Shown here piece after piece: positions 60,766 to 64,000 of a stretch of 64,000 nt of DNA; position 1 is the stretch's first letter, and the number at the start of each line of letters is the position of its first letter. This DNA is from Verrucomicrobiota bacterium (GTDB lineage: Bacteria > Verrucomicrobiota > Kiritimatiellia > RFP12 > UBA1067). The notes under the pieces are model-generated. The model did no database searches, was not told the DNA's origin, and worked only from the letters and a program-made list of their open reading frames with translations. Location: contig JAHFSX010000025.1 of NCBI GenBank assembly GCA_023269675.1, positions 30,909 through 94,908 on the forward strand, written 5' to 3'. The position numbers and the translations under genes were made by a program.

Positions 60766-62325
60766 ATGAAAAAAAACCTGTTACCCGCCTGTTTCCTCGC
60801 CCTCTCCGGCTTCTGTGCCGAACCCGCCCTCCTCGCGCCCCCCAGGCACGCGGGCCCGCCGCTGCCGCAGCACGCGGTCACCAACCGCGCGTTCACGGGC
60901 ATTCCGAGCGTGGCGGTCTCGCCCGGCGGCCGCTTGTGGGCCACGTGGTACGCGGGCGTCACGCCGGGTGAGGATCTCAACAACTACGTGGTGCTCAGCA
61001 CCAGCGGCGACAGCGGCAAGACGTGGAAAGAGGTGCTGACCGTCGACCCCGACGCTGACGGGCCGCGGCGCGTCTTCGATCCCGAAGTGTGGATGGCTCC
61101 CGACGGAAAGCTGCGCTGGTTCTGGGCCGACCGGATCGGCGGCGACGCCAAAACCGATGGGCTGTGGATGATGGAACTCGCCGACCCCGACTCCGAAACA
61201 TCGGCGCGGACGGAGCCCGCCTGCATCGCGCACGGCGTGATGATGTGCAAGCCCGTACCCCTCTCGACCGGCGAGTGGGCCCTGCCCCTGTGCACCTGGT
61301 ATTCGGAGCAAAGCTCGAAGATGGTCGTCTCATCCGACAAAGGCAAGACCTGGACCACCCGCGGAGGAGCGACGATACCGAAAGAGGACCGCACGTTCGA
61401 CGAGCAGATGTTCGTCGAGCGCAAGGACCATTCGGTCTGGCTGCTCTCGCGCACGAAATACGGGATTGCCGAGAGCGTCTCGACGGACGGCGGCAAGACC
61501 TGGCCCGACATGAAACCGTCGGCCATCCCCCACCCCAGCGCGCGCTTCTTCATCACGCGCCTCGCCTCGGGCAACCTGCTGCTGGTCAAGCACGGGCCCA
61601 TGAACGAAAAGACCGCGCGCTCGCATCTGACCGCCTTCGTCTCCACCGACGACGGCAAGACCTGGGGCGGGGGCCTGCCGCTTGACGAGCGCAGCGGCGT
61701 CTCCTATCCCGACGGCCAGCAGACCGCCGACGGCCTCATCCGCGTCATCTACGATTTTGACCGGACCGGGGCACGCAACATATTGATGGCGACCTTCCGC
61801 GAGGAGGACGTGGCGGCCGGCAAACCCGTCAGCCACGCGGTGCAGCTGCGCCAGCTCGTCAGCGCGGGATCGGGCGGACGCGAAAAAAGAAAGGCAGACG
61901 TCAACGCCAACGCCGACGGCGCGCCGCTTCTGAAAAGTCCCGCGGGCGCGCTCGCGGCCGAAGGTTTTCAGGCGGAGCCTCTCGCTCCCGGCGCCAAACT
62001 CTTCACCGACCGCGCCTACACCTGCGCGGAAGCGCCTGAGGCCCTGAAGAGCGCGCACTTCCTGCGCATCCCGCTCGCCGGCAAGAAAACGCTGCGCTGT
62101 ACGCGCGCCGGCACGGTTTACGTGCTCACGCCCGCTCCCGACCGCAACAAGGACAGCGTCGCGAAAGCCCTTCTCGACCAAGGCTTCAGCAAAGTGGGCC
62201 TGCCCGAAGTGCGCCTCTTCGACCCCTCCAACACGCATAACTTCTGCACCCTTTACCAGAAGGCCTGCACCGAAAACGAAGCGGTCACCTTCGGAGCCTG
62301 GGCTGTCCCCTGCTTTTTCAAGTGA
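60766..62325 (+). CDS. BNR sialidase-like protein with C-terminal accessory domain
   Basis: A 519-aa exported protein. Signal peptide KKNLLPACFLALSGFCAEPA. The propeller has four Asp boxes (TSGDSGKTW, SSDKGKTW, STDGGKTW and STDDGKTW) and the first blade GIPSVAVSPGGRLWATWYAG, closely like the 439-aa sialidase upstream. Residues about 390-519 carry the accessory domain that is N-terminal in two other locus proteins (AGTVYVLTPAPDRNKD, ALLDQGFSKVGLPEVRLFD, CTLYQKACTENEAVTFGAWA). Acting outside the cytoplasm, it likely releases terminal sugars; true sialidase activity is unproven. No promoter is clear in the 62-nt gap, so it may be read from the giant gene. Confidence 0.82.
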   Translation: MKKNLLPACFLALSGFCAEPALLAPPRHAGPPLPQHAVTNRAFTGIPSVAVSPGGRLWATWYAGVTPGEDLNNYVVLSTSGDSGKTWKEVLTVDPDADGPRRVFDPEVWMAPDGKLRWFWADRIGGDAKTDGLWMMELADPDSETSARTEPACIAHGVMMCKPVPLSTGEWALPLCTWYSEQSSKMVVSSDKGKTWTTRGGATIPKEDRTFDEQMFVERKDHSVWLLSRTKYGIAESVSTDGGKTWPDMKPSAIPHPSARFFITRLASGNLLLVKHGPMNEKTARSHLTAFVSTDDGKTWGGGLPLDERSGVSYPDGQQTADGLIRVIYDFDRTGARNILMATFREEDVAAGKPVSHAVQLRQLVSAGSGGREKRKADVNANADGAPLLKSPAGALAAEGFQAEPLAPGAKLFTDRAYTCAEAPEALKSAHFLRIPLAGKKTLRCTRAGTVYVLTPAPDRNKDSVAKALLDQGFSKVGLPEVRLFDPSNTHNFCTLYQKACTENEAVTFGAWAVPCFFK

Positions 62326-62341
62326 CGCCCCCGAAGACGTG

Positions 62342-62408
62342 CTGACACTCCCGCATGAATCTGTTAACCTTTCAGGAAATCCGGCAGGCAGACCGCAGGA
62401 ACCGGTAC
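62342..62408 (+). promoter_or_regulatory. Candidate GntR-gene promoter with half operator
   Basis: CTGACA (62342-62347), 17 nt, TAACCT (62365-62370). Downstream, AACCGGTAC (62400-62408) matches the operator half found at the three other promoters, suggesting autoregulation. Confidence 0.4.
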
Positions 62409-62431
62409 AACCCAGACGAGACGAGGTCCTA

Positions 62432-63178
62432 GTGGCGGAAGCGCTGAACGATATTGCCTACCGGCTCATCACGAAAAAGCTCATGGCGTCCGAGCTGGTG
62501 GCGGGGCAGAAGATCTCCGAACAGCAGATCGCCACCGAGTGCGGCATCAGCCGCACCCCCGTGCGCGAGGCGGTCCGGCGGCTGACCGAAGAGGGCCTGC
62601 TCTACCAGATCCCCTCCAGCGGCACCTACGTCGCCCGCATGGACCGGCGCCAGCTCATCGACTCCTACGAGGTCCGCATGGCCCTCGAGTGCTTTGCCCT
62701 CGACCATGCCCTCAAGAACCTCACCAAGGAGACCCGCCAGGAGTTGCGCCGCCTCTGCGACGAGATGCACACCATCGTCGCCAAGCTCCGCTCCAAAAAG
62801 CAGAAGGTCCTGGACGGCTCCCCGCTGGTCAAGTTCCTCTCGGCCGACCTCTCTTTCCATCTGCTTATCCTGAAGGCCTCCGGCAACCGCATGGCTATCA
62901 AGATCGTCAACAACGCCTACCAGCGCAACCAGTTCTTCGGGCACCACAGCCACCGCCGCGACCTGAACCACCTCTCGTGGGTCTGGATGCACCACGCCAA
63001 GATCGAGCGCGCCATCCGGCGCGGCGACGCCGAGGGAGCCCGCCGCTGGCTGCACACCCATATCGCCCGCAGCCTGAATGACGCCTTGGCCGCCTATGAC
63101 CAGTCCGTCGCCGCCCAGGCCGACGCCGTAGACCCCGTCGACGCCGCCCTCGAGCGCCTCAGCAACCGATTCGCGTAA
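62432..63178 (+). CDS. GntR-family (FadR/FCD) transcriptional regulator
   Basis: A 248-aa regulator if it starts at GTG 62432, which has GAGG 5 nt upstream; a GTG at 62339 would add 31 residues without family similarity. The winged HTH reads LVAGQKISEQQIATECGISR followed by TPVREAVRRLTEEGLL and SSGTYVARM. The C-terminal FCD domain carries metal-ligand motifs ADLSFHLLILKASGNR and ARRWLHTHIARSLND. FCD members often sense uronates or other acid sugars, in line with the MFS carrier and sialidases here. GntR-type sites typically centre on GT-N-TA-N-AC, matching the GTATAC palindromes at three nearby promoters. It is the likely local regulator. Confidence 0.9.
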   Translation: MAEALNDIAYRLITKKLMASELVAGQKISEQQIATECGISRTPVREAVRRLTEEGLLYQIPSSGTYVARMDRRQLIDSYEVRMALECFALDHALKNLTKETRQELRRLCDEMHTIVAKLRSKKQKVLDGSPLVKFLSADLSFHLLILKASGNRMAIKIVNNAYQRNQFFGHHSHRRDLNHLSWVWMHHAKIERAIRRGDAEGARRWLHTHIARSLNDALAAYDQSVAAQADAVDPVDAALERLSNRFA

Positions 63179-63220
63179 CTGCTACGAACGAATTCGCCCT
63201 CGTTTTACGCGCTTGTAGTG

Positions 63221-63234
63221 GCGCCGAGAGGCGC
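63221..63234 (+). terminator. Short GAGA hairpin after GntR gene
   Basis: GCGCC-GAGA-GGCGC followed by TTCTTA, 43 nt after the GntR stop. The stem is short (5 bp). A similar GAGA hairpin follows the NtrC-type gene (32102-32117). Confidence 0.35.
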
Positions 63235-63263
63235 TTCTTAGCCATAATTAGAATTGCTGATGC

Positions 63264-63320
63264 TTGACACGGCGCCCTTGGTTTTGGTAAAAACCGGTAT
63301 ACAGCTAATTGGCACCGGTA
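63264..63320 (+). promoter_or_regulatory. Promoter with GTATAC operator, site 3
   Basis: TTGACA (63264-63269), 18 nt, TAAAAA (63288-63293), then ACCGGTATACAGCT (63293-63306) and a second box CACCGGTAT (63313-63321). The order and spacing match site 1. It drives the LamG gene at 63405. Confidence 0.75.
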
Positions 63321-63404
63321 TTTCGATGTGTCATTCACTGCGAGAAATGCAGTACCGGATGGCTTCCTTTGAACCGATTAGCCTAACAGGGACAGGAGCA
63401 GACG

Positions 63405-64000
63405 ATGAAGAGACACTTCAAACGCATACGCCAATCACTCGCCAACACACACCGGTTTCTAATCGTGTCCGCCTTCACTACCGGGCTTGCGATTACGGCA
63501 CCCCAGGCCCGCGCCGCCGACTACACCCTCAATTTCACACCCACGCCCGACAATTACGTCTCAACCACCGGACGCATCACAACCACAGCCTTTACGGTCG
63601 AGATGTGGTTCAGGCAGCCCTCATTCGACGCCGAGAACCAGCTCTTCCATCAGGACAGTGGGGGTGGAGGACGGCTGATTCTGACGACAAAATACGGCAC
63701 CAACAGTTTTCAGATCGGCGGCAACAACTTCAAGGGCAACTCCAACCTTATGGCCAACACGTGGTATCACGTCGCCTTCGTGCGCAACAGCTCCGGCACC
63801 GGCACCATCTACCTCAACGGGAACATGGACAAGAGCGCCGCCCTCAACACGCTGGACCTCGACGCCAACGGGATTGTCATCGGTCTCCTGTTGCGCGCGA
63901 AGAACGGGTTTCGCGGCCAGATCAGCGATGTGCGCGTCTGGAACTTCGCCCGCAGTCAAGCTGAAATCCAAGCCGACATGTCGAAGCGCCTCGACAACAC
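63405..64000 (+). CDS. LamG-domain surface protein, 3' end beyond window
   Basis: The frame is open from ATG 63405 to the window end. It begins KRHFKRIRQSLANTHRFLIV and has a long signal peptide ending near APQARAADYT. The LamG jelly roll follows (DYTLNFTPTPDNYVSTTGRI, FTVEMWFRQPSFDAENQLFH, NTWYHVAFVRNSSGTGTIYL, FRGQISDVRVWNFARSQAEI). It closely parallels the first 200 residues of the 1754-aa protein, so it is probably another giant LamG/PATR protein. ACAGGAGCA lies 8 nt before the ATG. The promoter with operator site 3 lies upstream. Confidence 0.88.
   Translation, partial: MKRHFKRIRQSLANTHRFLIVSAFTTGLAITAPQARAADYTLNFTPTPDNYVSTTGRITTTAFTVEMWFRQPSFDAENQLFHQDSGGGGRLILTTKYGTNSFQIGGNNFKGNSNLMANTWYHVAFVRNSSGTGTIYLNGNMDKSAALNTLDLDANGIVIGLLLRAKNGFRGQISDVRVWNFARSQAEIQADMSKRLDN

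Noticed and set aside
48546..62325. Sialidase-like genes considered as prophage endosialidases
   Set aside because: They carry signal peptides and sit with an MFS carrier and a GntR regulator; no phage structural or integrase genes are nearby.

Overview
The window is a high-GC chromosomal segment from a Gram-negative-type bacterium, most likely of the PVC group and probably Kiritimatiellota or a relative. The placement is inferred from four things: a one-piece SecDF; the gld-type ABC / DUF4340 / MoxR / DUF58 / Bat block; several sialidase-like secreted proteins beside very large LamG/PATR surface proteins; and a 31-residue basic ORF of a kind I recall from PVC genomes. There is no rRNA, and I saw no insertion sequence, phage or CRISPR array. 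Two tRNA genes are present (Cys-GCA and Arg-CCG).

Region 1-5.9 kb: the start of an AsmA-like gene (minus strand), a minus-strand sugar-acid cluster (LarA-like epimerase, mannonate-type SDR, 6-phosphogluconate dehydrogenase), and a divergent LptF/LptG gene whose promoter leaves almost no 5' UTR. Region 5.9-14.4 kb: two tandem secreted subtilases, one carrying a recent 777-bp internal duplication, and an ArsB/NhaD-type transporter. Region 14.4-29 kb is housekeeping: an unknown 205-aa protein, secDF-yajC-tgt, a small basic ORF, tRNA-Cys, an M20 peptidase, tRNA-Arg, pyruvate formate-lyase, an antiporter fused to two EIIA-like domains, Der GTPase and a membrane-anchored Hsp20-like protein.

Region 29-48.3 kb: an NtrB/NtrC-like two-component pair is followed by a candidate sigma-54 promoter that would drive a long plus-strand series: GldA-GldF-GldG-like ABC system, DUF4340, MoxR, DUF58, BatA, BatB/BatC fusion and BatD-like proteins. 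Almost every junction in this series holds paired inverted runs of 7- to 9-nt oligomers. One junction carries a four-helix-bundle gene framed by a perfect 21-bp inverted repeat.

Region 48.4-64 kb is an accessory glycan-use locus: four sialidase-like beta-propeller proteins, an MFS acid-sugar transporter, two LamG surface proteins (one of 1754 aa) and a GntR/FCD regulator. Three promoters in this locus share TTGACR-N18-TAWAAA followed at once by a GTATAC-centred palindrome. This points to a local regulon controlled by the GntR protein.

Two genome-style features recur. SD-less genes have promoters whose -10 box lies about 7-12 nt before the start codon, which suggests leaderless mRNAs. Short-oligomer repeats occur between genes and also inside genes, where they encode signal-peptide cores, tails and loops.
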